Source: Acidobacteriota bacterium
GTDB lineage: Bacteria > Acidobacteriota > Terriglobia > Terriglobales > Acidobacteriaceae
Assembly (NCBI GenBank): GCA_021818105.1
Contig: JAKAFB010000008.1
Span: 1-64,000, forward strand
DNA: 64,000 nt
Direction of reading: 5' to 3'
The notes under the pieces were generated by a model. It was not told the DNA's origin. It worked only from the letters and a program-made list of their open reading frames with translations, and did not search any database. The stretch's first letter is position 1. The number at the start of each line of letters is the position of its first letter. Both the position numbers and the translations under genes were made by a program. Of the stretch, positions 43,866 through 55,500 are shown piece by piece.

Positions 43866-44019
43866 ATTCCACAAAGCAAGCCACATAGCAACTCCCTTCC
43901 GCGGCAGCCGGCGCCCGTTGCCCAGCCGCCGCGTTCCCCACCATCCGTCCCAGATTTGCCGCCCGGCTCGCCGCCCCATAAATTCCTGCAAAATAAGAAC
44001 TTATTTACATATTTCCACC

Positions 44020-44049
44020 TTGCTCCGGCCCGCCCGCAGCGCGTAAAAT
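44020..44049 (+). promoter_or_regulatory. Predicted promoter of gyrA
   Basis: TTGCTC (44020-44025), an 18-base GC-rich spacer and TAAAAT (44044-44049) lie about 77 bases before the gyrA ATG. GC-rich spacers are compatible with a supercoiling-sensitive gyrase promoter, but that is inference. Confidence 0.5.
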
Positions 44050-44125
44050 AAAGGGGTAGCCCGCGGAGTCCGGTCCTGCTTCTTACCGGCCCAATGCTGC
44101 TCCGCCTCCGCGGCCCAAAACCTCT

Positions 44126-46942
<2,817 letters not shown>

Positions 46943-46960
46943 GCCGCAGCTTCTCGCTTC

Positions 46961-46995
46961 AAAAATTGAGGGCCTCCCCGCGCGGGACGCCCTCA
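46961..46995 (-). terminator. Terminator of the PMT-like gene, shared region with gyrA
   Basis: TGAGGGC (46967-46973) and GCCCTCA (46989-46995) pair with a GC-rich inner loop. On the minus strand the hairpin is followed by ATTTTT (46961-46965 complement), 18 bases after the PMT-like stop. On the plus strand no T tract follows. Confidence 0.65.
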
Positions 46996-47012
46996 TCGCT
47001 TGTCGGGCACCT

Positions 47013-48995
47013 TTACTGCTTGCTGAGCTTCTTCTCCAGCTCCTGAACCTGTTGCTGCCGCTCATCGGGCTCAAGTTTTTGTGCCAGATCCAGCGCCGTC
47101 ATCCATGCCGTGCGTGCCTCGTCCTTCTGGCCCATCGCCGCCGCCACGTTGCCCAGCGCCGCCTGGCTGCTCAGGTCCTGTGGATCAATCGCGACTGCCT
47201 CGCGCACCAGCGCCAGCGCTTCGGGAGCCTTGCCGTTGCCCAGCAGCTGATAGGCATTCTGTATCCGGCTCTGCGTTGCCGCCTGCTTCACCTCAAAGGT
47301 GCCGCGATACACCATCACCCCGTAGTCAATCATCGCGTCCGGTTTTAGTTGCAGGAAGCTCCTATACGGATTATGTCGTTCGCTCGACCACTCGCAGCCG
47401 CTCAGGTCCCCGGCGCTGATGAATACGTCGCCGCTGATCTTTGCGGGAATCACATCCGCGCCGCCCAGCCAGAAGGTATCTATGTTGGGCAGATGCTTGC
47501 ACTGAATGCCATACACTGTCGGGTCAATCTCCGGATACGCAAAGTATGCAAACCAGCACTCGCTACCCGGATGCGCATCCCGCCACGCCTTTACCTGGTA
47601 GAGTTGCTGGCCCCAGTCCACATTCGCATCGCTCAGCAGGTTGTGCGCATTGGCTGGCCCGCCCCACACTTCGTTCGCATACGCCATGTAATTGGGAAAC
47701 ACCATCAGTGCTGAAACAATATGCGCCAACACAAGCCCGGCGCTCGCCCACGCCCAGTTCCTGCTTTCTTTGGCCAGAACCGCAAGTCCTCCTGCCGCAA
47801 AAATAAACAGAAACACATACACCGGCAATATGTGCCGCGCGCCGATGTTCATCCCCGCCGCAATGGCCACAGCCAGATAAAACAGCGCGGGCACCAGCGT
47901 ATACGCCAGCTCGCGCGCTTTGCCTGTGCGCCGCGTGATGAAGGCATACACTGCCACCGCCACCAGCGCCAGCAGCCCCAGCGTTGTTTTGATCAGCATG
48001 ACCGCCGGAAAATACCACCACACCCCGTGCACATGGATCTTGCCGAAGATGAACGTGGGGTAGAACTGTGCCATGCGCTTCACGTCAACCAGTCCAATTA
48101 GGTACGACTCCGGCAGCAGGCGCAGATGCGCAATCAGCATCACTGCGCTGGCATTGAAGCTGCTCAGCGGCTTCACGTAGTCGGCAACCGTGGTGCTCAG
48201 CGCCAGTCCCGCCGGCCGCGCCGCGTAGCGGAAGCCGTAGAAAGCCCACAGCACCACCACGCCCACCACCACAATCGCCGCGAACGCGCCGCCCAGCCGC
48301 ACCGCAATCTTGCCGCGTGTGCCTTTTTCCGCGCACGCTATCTCCCAGCCAATCAGCAGCACCAGCATCGGCGCCAGCAGGATGCCCGAGTGCTTGGTGG
48401 CCAGCAGCAGTCCCGCCACCACGCCCGCAATCAGCAGCCGCTGCAGCGACGGCTGCTTCACGTAGCGATAGAAGGCATAAATGCTGGCCAGAAAAAACAT
48501 TGACACGCCCACATCCGTCGTCACCAGCGCCGAGTGCGCCAGCACATTTGGATCGAAGGTCACCAGCACCATCGCCACAAGTCCAGCCATTGTGCCAAAC
48601 CACTCCCGTGCTGCAAAGAACACCACCAGTGACAGCGCCACAGCCAACAGTCCGGCCATCAGCCGCATCTCAAACACCAGGTGTTGGCTCGCGCCATCAT
48701 TGCGCGCCAGCCAGTCGCGCCCATTCAGGTAGGCTTCGATCTTGAAGTCGCGGTCCTGCGCCGGCGGAATCCACAGGTCGCGGCCCAGCAGCGGCACGGT
48801 CGCCAGCAGCTTCACCAGCGGCGGATGCTCCGGGTTCAGCCCGTAGTCGCCGCTGTGCCACATCATGTATCCGGCAAACATGTGGTTACCCTCATCGAAG
48901 GTCAGCGACTCCCGATGGACCACCAGAACCACTTGCACAATCTGCACGGCAAGCAGCACAAGAATCGCCGCCCATACCCATCGTCTGTCTTTCAT
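47013..48995 (-). CDS. PMT-like membrane glycosyltransferase with C-terminal TPR
   Basis: This 660-residue GT-C protein has an N-terminal helix, then the catalytic first loop SLTFDEGNHMFAGYMMWHSGDYGLNPEHPPLVKLLATVPL, whose DEGNH is the acidic site of PMT/ArnT enzymes. About 11 further spans end near residue 430. The outer domain (ANVDWGQQLYQVKAWRDAHPG) follows, and the last ~90 residues form TPR-like helices (EALALVREAVAIDPQDLSSQAALGNVAAAMGQ). It should transfer sugar from a polyprenyl donor; acceptor is unknown. The TPR tail is unusual. ATG 48995 has GGAG at 6 bases. It is convergent with gyrA. Confidence 0.87.
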   Translation of the reverse strand: MKDRRWVWAAILVLLAVQIVQVVLVVHRESLTFDEGNHMFAGYMMWHSGDYGLNPEHPPLVKLLATVPLLGRDLWIPPAQDRDFKIEAYLNGRDWLARNDGASQHLVFEMRLMAGLLAVALSLVVFFAAREWFGTMAGLVAMVLVTFDPNVLAHSALVTTDVGVSMFFLASIYAFYRYVKQPSLQRLLIAGVVAGLLLATKHSGILLAPMLVLLIGWEIACAEKGTRGKIAVRLGGAFAAIVVVGVVVLWAFYGFRYAARPAGLALSTTVADYVKPLSSFNASAVMLIAHLRLLPESYLIGLVDVKRMAQFYPTFIFGKIHVHGVWWYFPAVMLIKTTLGLLALVAVAVYAFITRRTGKARELAYTLVPALFYLAVAIAAGMNIGARHILPVYVFLFIFAAGGLAVLAKESRNWAWASAGLVLAHIVSALMVFPNYMAYANEVWGGPANAHNLLSDANVDWGQQLYQVKAWRDAHPGSECWFAYFAYPEIDPTVYGIQCKHLPNIDTFWLGGADVIPAKISGDVFISAGDLSGCEWSSERHNPYRSFLQLKPDAMIDYGVMVYRGTFEVKQAATQSRIQNAYQLLGNGKAPEALALVREAVAIDPQDLSSQAALGNVAAAMGQKDEARTAWMTALDLAQKLEPDERQQQVQELEKKLSKQ

Positions 48996-49148
48996 ACGCA
49001 CTCCATCCCGGCCCACGATTGGATTCGACGCAAATTGTATAAGCTAAAACGATTCACTTGGCAACGCGGAAGTGCCCAGGCGTATTATCAGACACATGCG
49101 TACCCGCACAGGCACTCGCCCGGCGGCGCCTTCTGGACTACACTGACC

Positions 49149-50222
49149 ATGCTCTTGATTCTCCGCACGCTCCCAATGCTGCGGACCGCATTTCTATCCG
49201 TTCTGATGCTCGCGCTGCTGGCGGTTTCCGCCGGTGCGGCAGCCACGCACAAGTCGCGCACGCACAAGACCGCTGCGACTGCGCATGCCGTGCACTCTAA
49301 GGCGCGCAGCACCGCTGTGCGTGCGGCAAAGCGCCACACCCGCAAAACGCGCCGCTCTGCCGCGCGCCGCAGGGTACAGTCCCACCACGCGCACGCCATC
49401 CACGCAACCTACACGCGCATGCGGCGTCATCCTGCGCCCATGACCGAAGCAGAGAACGATTCGCCTGCTCCAGACGCCGCTGCATCTGCTCAGCCAGCGA
49501 CCGACACATCGCCTGAGGACAGCCCTGCCCAGGCCCCCGCTCCCGCATCCCTGCGCGTCACCCGCATCGTTCCCGTCGCCCCCCTGCGCGGCTCGGCGGA
49601 GTCCCTCGCGCGCCAAAACCTGCGCACCGACCAGGACCATCTTGAGCGCATCTTGAACTCGCAGGACCTCGACGACCGCATTGCCCGTGGCATGCTCGTG
49701 CCCGTGCCCACCTCATCCGCGCTCAGTGTCAATCAGAATCTTCCCCAGGACCGCCGCTACTGCCGTCCCTGGACCGCTAGCTTCCTCCACGACCTCGCCC
49801 GCGCTCACCAGCAGCTCTTCCACACCCCACTGGAGGTCAGCTCTGCGGTTCGCACGGTGGACTACCAGAAGCGCCTCATCGGCATGAACGGCAACGCCGC
49901 CGCGGCTGAAGGCGATGTCGTCAGCCCCCATGTCACCGGCGCCACCATCGACATTGCCAAGCACGGCATGAGCGCCCGCGAAATCTACTGGATGCGCGGC
50001 CGCCTGCTCGCCCTGCAAAACGAAGGCAAGCTCGACGTTGAGGAAGAGTTCCAGCAGGCCTGCTTCCACATCACCGTCTACAAGAGCTATGCGCCCGAAC
50101 CACCTGCGCACTCGCCGCATACGCCGCCGCGCCGCCGTGCGGCCACTCCGCCTCCGGCCCGCGACAACGATGGTGCGGACAGCGAGCCCGCTCCCTCGGG
50201 AGTCGCCTCACGAGGACGCTGA
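49149..50222 (+). CDS. DUF5715-like protein with M15-type peptidase motif
   Basis: This 357-residue protein has a signal peptide (LRTAFLSVLMLALLAVSAGAAA). A very basic low-complexity stretch rich in Ala, Arg, His and Lys (about 35-95) and a Pro/Ala/Asp linker follow. The globular part carries GDVVSPHVTGATIDIAKHGMS, close to the SxHxxGxAxDI metal motif of M15 D-Ala-D-Ala carboxypeptidases, and FHITVYKSY with a second His. A Pro-rich tail ends it. It probably acts on peptidoglycan in the periplasm; the basic region may bind cell wall or DNA. An alternative start at 49176 would shorten the leader. Confidence 0.8.
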   Translation: MLLILRTLPMLRTAFLSVLMLALLAVSAGAAATHKSRTHKTAATAHAVHSKARSTAVRAAKRHTRKTRRSAARRRVQSHHAHAIHATYTRMRRHPAPMTEAENDSPAPDAAASAQPATDTSPEDSPAQAPAPASLRVTRIVPVAPLRGSAESLARQNLRTDQDHLERILNSQDLDDRIARGMLVPVPTSSALSVNQNLPQDRRYCRPWTASFLHDLARAHQQLFHTPLEVSSAVRTVDYQKRLIGMNGNAAAAEGDVVSPHVTGATIDIAKHGMSAREIYWMRGRLLALQNEGKLDVEEEFQQACFHITVYKSYAPEPPAHSPHTPPRRRAATPPPARDNDGADSEPAPSGVASRGR

Positions 50223-50387
50223 AAAATGAGCCGTCATCCCGCGGCCCTCTCATCGATTCATTGCGCTTAGCCTGCCCATTCGCGATACAATCGCCGCCGA
50301 AAGCATTTCCTCCACGCGCAGCGTCTGTCCGCCTCAGCGTGAGAGATCTACTCCAGCATGCAAACCGGCTTTCAGGAAGGCGAAGCG

Positions 50388-51149
50388 ATGAGCGATCTTG
50401 AAGTGCAACAAGCGGCCGAGGCAGCGCCTGGCCTTTCCCAGTGGCAGCGCGTGACAAGCACCTTCTTCGCGCCGTCGAAAACCTTTGCCGACATCAAGCG
50501 CGGCAACAGGAGTTGGTGGCTGCCCTTCATCCTCATCGCCATTGCCGGCTACATCCTCTTTGCCGCCGTCTCGCTCAAAATCGGCATGCAGCAGGTCGTC
50601 GATAACCAGATCCACATGAGCCCCAAGGCCGAGGAACGTCTCGCTCAGGCCACGCCAGAGCAGCGCGAACTGTCCTCAAAGATCTCCCTCGCCATCACCG
50701 AGGGAGTCTTCGTTGCCAATCCACTCATGACCCTCGCCTTTGTCGCACTCCTCTCCGTCGGACTCTGGGGAACAATGAACTTTCTCTTCGGCGGCACAGC
50801 CACTTACAAGAGCATCTTCGCCATGTGGATGTACGCATGGTTGCCGTCCGTCATCAAGACACTGATGGGTGTCATAGTCATCTTCTCCGGCATCGCGCCT
50901 GAGTCTTTCAACATCAAAAACTTTGCTCCCACCAACATTGCCGCCTTCCTCAGCCCCGCAGATATCAACCCAGTCCTTTATTCGCTCCTCAGCTCGCTCG
51001 ATCTCATCACCATCTGGACCCTCATTCTGCTCAGCATCGGCGCGGCCACCGTCGCAGGTGTCAAGCGCAGCTCCGGCTATCTTGCCGTCTTCGGCTGGTG
51101 GATCATCTTCATCCTCGTCGGCATGGGCTGGGCCGCAGCCTTCGGTTGA
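50388..51149 (+). CDS. YIP1-family membrane protein
   Basis: This 253-residue protein has five to six hydrophobic spans. A short cytoplasmic start with the FFAPSKTFADIKRGNRSWWLPFIL segment is typical of bacterial YIP1-domain (PF04893-like) proteins. The remaining spans lie at about 113-135 (FVALLSVGLWGTMNFLFGG), 143-163, 195-215 and 225-250. Function of the bacterial family is unknown. ATG 50388 was chosen because AGGAAGG lies 10 bases upstream; an in-frame ATG at 50358 has none. A bidirectional terminator follows. Confidence 0.85.
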   Translation: MSDLEVQQAAEAAPGLSQWQRVTSTFFAPSKTFADIKRGNRSWWLPFILIAIAGYILFAAVSLKIGMQQVVDNQIHMSPKAEERLAQATPEQRELSSKISLAITEGVFVANPLMTLAFVALLSVGLWGTMNFLFGGTATYKSIFAMWMYAWLPSVIKTLMGVIVIFSGIAPESFNIKNFAPTNIAAFLSPADINPVLYSLLSSLDLITIWTLILLSIGAATVAGVKRSSGYLAVFGWWIIFILVGMGWAAAFG

Positions 51150-51176
51150 TCCACAAACGCCCTCGCACAAAAGCAA

Positions 51177-51216
51177 AGCGCGCACCCGCTCAGGATGCGC
51201 GCTCTTGTTTTGCTTT
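51177..51216. terminator. Bidirectional terminator between YIP1 gene and fabF
   Basis: AGCGCGCA (51177-51184) pairs with TGCGCGCT (51196-51203). Outside this core, A-rich AAAAGCAA and T-rich TTGTTTTGC give T tracts on both strands. It suits the convergent genes on either side. Confidence 0.8.
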
Positions 51217-51236
51217 CTTGCAGTGTCGGCTCTGCG

Positions 51237-52484
51237 TTACTCCGCCCAGCGCCGCATGATCAGCGTTGCGTTGATGCCGCCAAACCCGAAGGAGTTTGAC
51301 AGGCCTACGTCAAAGCTGTGGGGAATCGCCTTGTTCGGCACGTAGTCCAGCCGGCACTCCGGGTCTGGCTCATCCAGGTTGATCGTCGGCGGCAGCATCT
51401 GGTGCTGCAACGCCAGCACCGTGATGCCCGCCTCCAATCCGCCTGCACCGCCCAGCAGGTGGCCGGTCATGGACTTCGTGCCACTGATCTTCAGCCTGTG
51501 GCTCAGCGCGTGCTCGCCAAACACCAGCTCAATCGCCCGCGACTCATTGCCGTCGCCCGCCGGTGTCGATGTGGCATGCGCATTCACATAGCCCACTTCC
51601 TCCGGCTGAATGCCCGCATCTTTCAGTGCCGCGCGCATACTGCGCTGCGCTCCCTGGCCTTCGGGAGCAATGCCTGTCATGTGGTAGGCATCTGCGCTCA
51701 TGCCATAGCCAATAATTTCGGCCAGAATCTTCGCGCCGCGTCGCTTGGCAAATTCCAGCTCCTCAAGAATCAGGATGCCCGCGCCTTCGCCAATTACGAA
51801 CCCATCGCGGTCCTTATCAAACGGCCGACTCGCGCGCGTCGGCTCATCGTTGCGCGTGGAGAGCGCACGCATCGAGGCGAATCCGCCCACTGACAGCGGC
51901 GTCACCGCTGCCTCCGAGCCGCCCGCAATCATCACATCCGCATCGCCGTGCAAAATCATGCGTGCCGAGTCGCCAATCGAGTTGGCGCTCGTGGCGCACG
52001 CCGTCGCCGTGGCCGATATCGGCCCCTTCGCGCCGTAGCGGATGCTCAGTTGCCCCGCCGCCATGTTCACAATCGCTGCCGGAATGAAGAAAGGCGATAT
52101 CTTGCGCGGCCCTCCCTGCAACAGGTTGGCGTGCTCGCGCTCGATAATCTCAAACCCGCCGATGCCCGAGCCGATAAACACGCCTACGCGGTCCGCGTTC
52201 TCCGGCGTAATCTGTAGCCCGGACTGATCCATCGCCTCCTGCGCAGCAGCAAAGGCAAAGTGGATGAAGCGCCCCATCTTGCGCGCTTCCTTCTTGTCCA
52301 CGAAATTCAGCGGGTCAAAGTTCTTGACCTCGGCGGCAAATGTGACGGGGAAGCCGGTTGTGTCAAAGCCCTGGATCGGAGCCATTCCGCTGGCTCCGGC
52401 CAGTAATTGCCGCCACACCTCCGGTGCTGTATTGCCCACACCACATACCAGCCCAAGGCCGGTAATGACGACTCGACGGTTCAA
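51237..52484 (-). CDS. fabF: 3-oxoacyl-ACP synthase II
   Basis: This 415-residue condensing enzyme of fatty-acid elongation acts on acyl-ACP and malonyl-ACP. The catalytic triad is complete: Cys163 in TACATSANS, His in NAHATSTPAGD and His in SMTGHLLGGAGG. The start MNRRVVITGLGLVCGVGN and the end SFGFGGINATLIM are standard. It follows acpP with a 3-base gap, so the two are certainly in one operon. FabD (24146) lies elsewhere in the window. Confidence 0.98.
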   Translation of the reverse strand: MNRRVVITGLGLVCGVGNTAPEVWRQLLAGASGMAPIQGFDTTGFPVTFAAEVKNFDPLNFVDKKEARKMGRFIHFAFAAAQEAMDQSGLQITPENADRVGVFIGSGIGGFEIIEREHANLLQGGPRKISPFFIPAAIVNMAAGQLSIRYGAKGPISATATACATSANSIGDSARMILHGDADVMIAGGSEAAVTPLSVGGFASMRALSTRNDEPTRASRPFDKDRDGFVIGEGAGILILEELEFAKRRGAKILAEIIGYGMSADAYHMTGIAPEGQGAQRSMRAALKDAGIQPEEVGYVNAHATSTPAGDGNESRAIELVFGEHALSHRLKISGTKSMTGHLLGGAGGLEAGITVLALQHQMLPPTINLDEPDPECRLDYVPNKAIPHSFDVGLSNSFGFGGINATLIMRRWAE

Positions 52485-52487
52485 TGG

Positions 52488-52736
52488 CTACTTGCCTTTC
52501 GCGGTCTTTGCGTTCTTCTCGATGTAGTCAATCGCGTCCTTCACGGTCTTGATCTTCTCGGCGTCTTCGTCGGGAATCTCAAGGTCAAAGGCTTCTTCAA
52601 ACTGCATCACCAGCTCCACCACGTCCAGCGAGTCAGCGCCCAGATCTTCCTGGAAGCTCGCGCCAGGGGTCACTTCAGCCTCGTCCACCTGAAGCTGTTC
52701 GACGATAATCTGTTTTACTTTTTCTTCCACAGCCAT
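52488..52736 (-). CDS. acpP: Acyl carrier protein
   Basis: This 82-residue acidic helical bundle carries growing acyl chains on phosphopantetheine attached at Ser36 in the [10 protein letters not shown] motif. Helix II ([22 protein letters not shown]) is perfectly conserved. The C-terminal KNAKTAKGK tail is slightly basic. It is the first gene of the acpP-fabF pair; GAGGTG lies before the start. The divergent neighbour is rmuC. Confidence 0.98.
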   Translation of the reverse strand: MAVEEKVKQIIVEQLQVDEAEVTPGASFQEDLGADSLDVVELVMQFEEAFDLEIPDEDAEKIKTVKDAIDYIEKNAKTAKGK

Positions 52737-53030
52737 GCGTACTTCACCTCGTTTTTTCTTCGGAACTTCGGATTCTCCGGGGCTCCTGTTCCTGCTCTCT
52801 CCGACAACTCACAATACCGGCACGCAGTGGGGGAACACAACCACCGCGCACAAATTTTGCGCATGGCCCCGAAACTCCAAGTCTACCGGGCAGCCCAAAG
52901 CGTGTAAAGACTCGTATACGGGCAAGTTGCCCCAACAGTCGCGTTCCCTGAACCTCAACGTACAGCCCCTGCGTTTTTGCCCTGAAATCAACAGCCAAAA
53001 GGCGTACATTAGGCGAAGAGGAAATTGTTC

Positions 53031-54458
53031 ATGGGCCTCGAAATGATTCTGCTTGTACTTCTCCTTATTGTAGTCGCCCTCGTCGCTCCTTGGCTTGGCT
53101 TTCGAAGGGGTCAAAGCGCCGCCAAGTCACAGGCGGAAGAGGCTGTGGCGAACGAGCGCAAGCTGGCGGAAGTGCGTGAAACTTCCTTGCGCGAGCAACT
53201 TGATAAAGCAAGGGAGGAGATCGCAGCCCTTCGGCCCAAAGAAAGCGAACTGTCTGCCGTCAAGCAGCAACTTGAAGATGAGCAGAAGAAGTATGCCCAG
53301 ATGAAGGCCGATCTCGATGCCGCTTTCAAGGGTGCTGCCGCCGACGCCCTGCGCGCCAACACGCAGTCTTTTCTCGCTCTCGCCAAACAAGAGCTGGGCG
53401 GTCAAAATGCAACAGCAGAACAGACCCTCGCGAAGAAAGAGGAAGCGATTAGAGTCCTGCTCGACCCGCTCAAGGAGACGCTTGGCAAGCTCGATATCCA
53501 GACGCGGGAAATGGAAAAGGCAAGGGAAGGTGCTTACGGCAAAGTCGAGTCGATGATTTCCGATATCAAAGAGGCGATTCCGAAGTCCGTAGATGCTTTA
53601 AAGAACGAGACAGCGCAGTTAATAGCGGCATTGCGCGCACCGAAAACCCGCGGCAACTGGGGCGAATTGCAACTTCGCCGTTGCGTGGAATTTGCCGGGA
53701 TGGTGCAGTACTGTTCTTTCTCTGAGCAGGTCACGGCCCGGGACCAGGAAGACAAAATGCTGCGTCCAGACATGACCATCCAGCTTCCCAATGGCCGTGC
53801 AATCGTCGTCGACGCCAAGACGCCGCTCGATGCCTTTCTTACCGAAGCCGAGGGAGCCGATCTTTCCATGCAGGCGATGCGCTTCGCCGCGCACGCCGAA
53901 CGCGTCAAGGCTCATCTGCGCGACCTCTCCAGCAAAACCTACTGGAAGCAATTCGACCATACGCCGGAATTCGTGGTCTGCTTCTTGCCGAGCGAGGCTC
54001 TTTTCAGCGCAGCTCTCGAAGCCGATCCGTCGCTCATAGAATTCGGTTCTCAGGCAAACGTGGTCATGGCCACACCAACAACCTTGATTGCACTTCTCAA
54101 GGCCGTCGCCTACGGGTGGCAGCAGTCGCAAATCACGCAGAACGCCAAGGCGATTCAGGAGGCTGGCAGGGATCTATACAGCAAGCTCGTCAATGCACAC
54201 GACTACTTTGACAAGCTCGGAACGGCCCTCGGCAACGCTGTTGGCCACTACAACAAGTTTGTCGGTGCGGTTGAAGGTCGCGGAGGAGCCTTCTTCCATG
54301 CACGCAAACTCGGCAGCCTTGTGCACGAGAGTGAAGAACTGGAGGCGATTGAATCGTTACCCGCTGAACCGCGCCAACTTATGTCAGATGATTGGTCGGC
54401 GTCCTCCACGCTTACCCTCGCCGCCGAAGCCGAAGAAGCGCAAGATGCACCGAACTAA
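53031..54458 (+). CDS. rmuC: DNA recombination protein RmuC
   Basis: This 475-residue protein has an N-terminal membrane helix (EMILLVLLLIVVALVAPWLG) and a long coiled coil (about 30-170). The RmuC nuclease-like core follows: KTRGNWGELQLRRCVEFAGM, LPNGRAIVVDAKTPLDAF (PD-(D/E)xK-like DAK) and NVVMATPTTLIALLKAVAYGW. RmuC limits DNA inversions in E. coli; its exact activity is unclear. AGAGGAAA lies 8 bases before ATG 53031. The length is normal. It is divergent from acpP across 294 bases without other genes. Confidence 0.96.
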   Translation: MGLEMILLVLLLIVVALVAPWLGFRRGQSAAKSQAEEAVANERKLAEVRETSLREQLDKAREEIAALRPKESELSAVKQQLEDEQKKYAQMKADLDAAFKGAAADALRANTQSFLALAKQELGGQNATAEQTLAKKEEAIRVLLDPLKETLGKLDIQTREMEKAREGAYGKVESMISDIKEAIPKSVDALKNETAQLIAALRAPKTRGNWGELQLRRCVEFAGMVQYCSFSEQVTARDQEDKMLRPDMTIQLPNGRAIVVDAKTPLDAFLTEAEGADLSMQAMRFAAHAERVKAHLRDLSSKTYWKQFDHTPEFVVCFLPSEALFSAALEADPSLIEFGSQANVVMATPTTLIALLKAVAYGWQQSQITQNAKAIQEAGRDLYSKLVNAHDYFDKLGTALGNAVGHYNKFVGAVEGRGGAFFHARKLGSLVHESEELEAIESLPAEPRQLMSDDWSASSTLTLAAEAEEAQDAPN

Positions 54459-54516
54459 CTCCGCGAACCCCGTCAACCAGCGCGCAGCGCAGCTAACTCG
54501 CTAACTTGCTGACCTG

Positions 54517-55086
54517 CTAGCCCAGTCCCGCAAACGTCTCCCGCAGCCGCCGCCAGGTCGTCGGCAAATCTTCCGGCAGCACGCGGGTTTCGCCGATCGT
54601 CGTCATAAAGTTCGTGTCGCCGTTCCAGCGCGGCAGCGCATGCAGGTGCAGGTGTCCCGCCACGCCCGCGCCGGCGGCACGCCCAAGGTTCATGCCAAGG
54701 TTAATGCCGTGCGGCTTGTAGAGCTTCTCCAGCGCGCGTTCCGTCGTCTGTGCCAGGTCCATCAACTCGTGCGCCGTCTCCCGCGGCAGCGCTGCCAGCC
54801 GGTCCAGATGCGCATAGGGCAACACCATCACATGCCCTGACGTGTAAGGAAATGCATTCAGGCAGATGAAGCATTGTTGCCCGCGCTTCACCAGTCCGGC
54901 TGCCTGTTCGGCGGTTTCCGCGCTCATGCCATGTGCAATGGCGTAGTCCACACACGCAACCAGGTTGCAGAAAACGCATCCCGTGTCGCCCGGCCACTCC
55001 GCCAGTTGCGCAGGAATGCCCGGCCGCGTAGCCTCATCGGTCGTCGTCACATATGTGTAGCGCCAGGGTGTCCAAAGATGATCCAT
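54517..55086 (-). CDS. HIT-family nucleotide hydrolase/phosphorylase
   Basis: This 189-residue protein has the histidine triad GHLHLHALPRW (His145, 147, 149). The zinc-binding-like CVFC (37-40) and the MDHLWTPWRYTYV start are characteristic of the Ap4A-phosphorylase-like HIT branch. It likely cleaves dinucleoside polyphosphates or adenylated by-products in the cytoplasm. GHVMVLPYAHL is the second family block. Its start lies 414 bases from the rpsA start, in opposite direction. Confidence 0.94.
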   Translation of the reverse strand: MDHLWTPWRYTYVTTTDEATRPGIPAQLAEWPGDTGCVFCNLVACVDYAIAHGMSAETAEQAAGLVKRGQQCFICLNAFPYTSGHVMVLPYAHLDRLAALPRETAHELMDLAQTTERALEKLYKPHGINLGMNLGRAAGAGVAGHLHLHALPRWNGDTNFMTTIGETRVLPEDLPTTWRRLRETFAGLG

Positions 55087-55500
55087 GCAAGCCGTGCCGT
55101 TTGCACCCAGTATAGTGCTTCGTTTCGGCGGCTTTTCGCCGTCCCCATGACCGCGCTATGAACGCGTCATGACTGCATTGTCCGTATTGCAGTACAGGCA
55201 AGCCGTTGCGTTGACGCTGGAAAGTGTACGTTGCTACACTGTCCACTGTAGCTCTCTGCGCGGATTCCAGCAGCGGGCTGCGGCCGCCCTCCCACCAGCC
55301 GATGCGCGCTTGGTGATTCCAATGGAGACGAGTCGCTTCCAGCGCCAGCCTCGCTGGCGGGTACGATTGTCTCTCAAGGAATCGCAAAGTTACTCGGTTC
55401 CGGTGCGGCGATCCGGCCTCGGGCATCGGCGCACGCTTCGCAGATGCCCCCGGCGATCCTGCTGTCCGTCGCCGGCGCAAGGAATCTCGGAGCTGTTGCC
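55087..55500 (+). other. Divergent spacer and long rpsA leader
   Basis: No gene is supported in these 414 bases. They hold the rpsA promoter (55211-55240) and then a leader of about 250 bases with a tight hairpin CGCCAGC/GCTGGCG (55343-55359, 3-base loop). In many bacteria S1 represses its own mRNA through leader structure, which would fit, but I could not fold it. The HIT-gene promoter was not identified. Confidence 0.6.
55211..55240 (+). promoter_or_regulatory. Predicted promoter of rpsA
   Basis: TTGACG (55211-55216), 18 bases, then TACACT (55235-55240) is one of the best sigma-70-like matches in the window. Transcription would begin near 55247, about 254 bases before the rpsA ATG. Confidence 0.68.
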
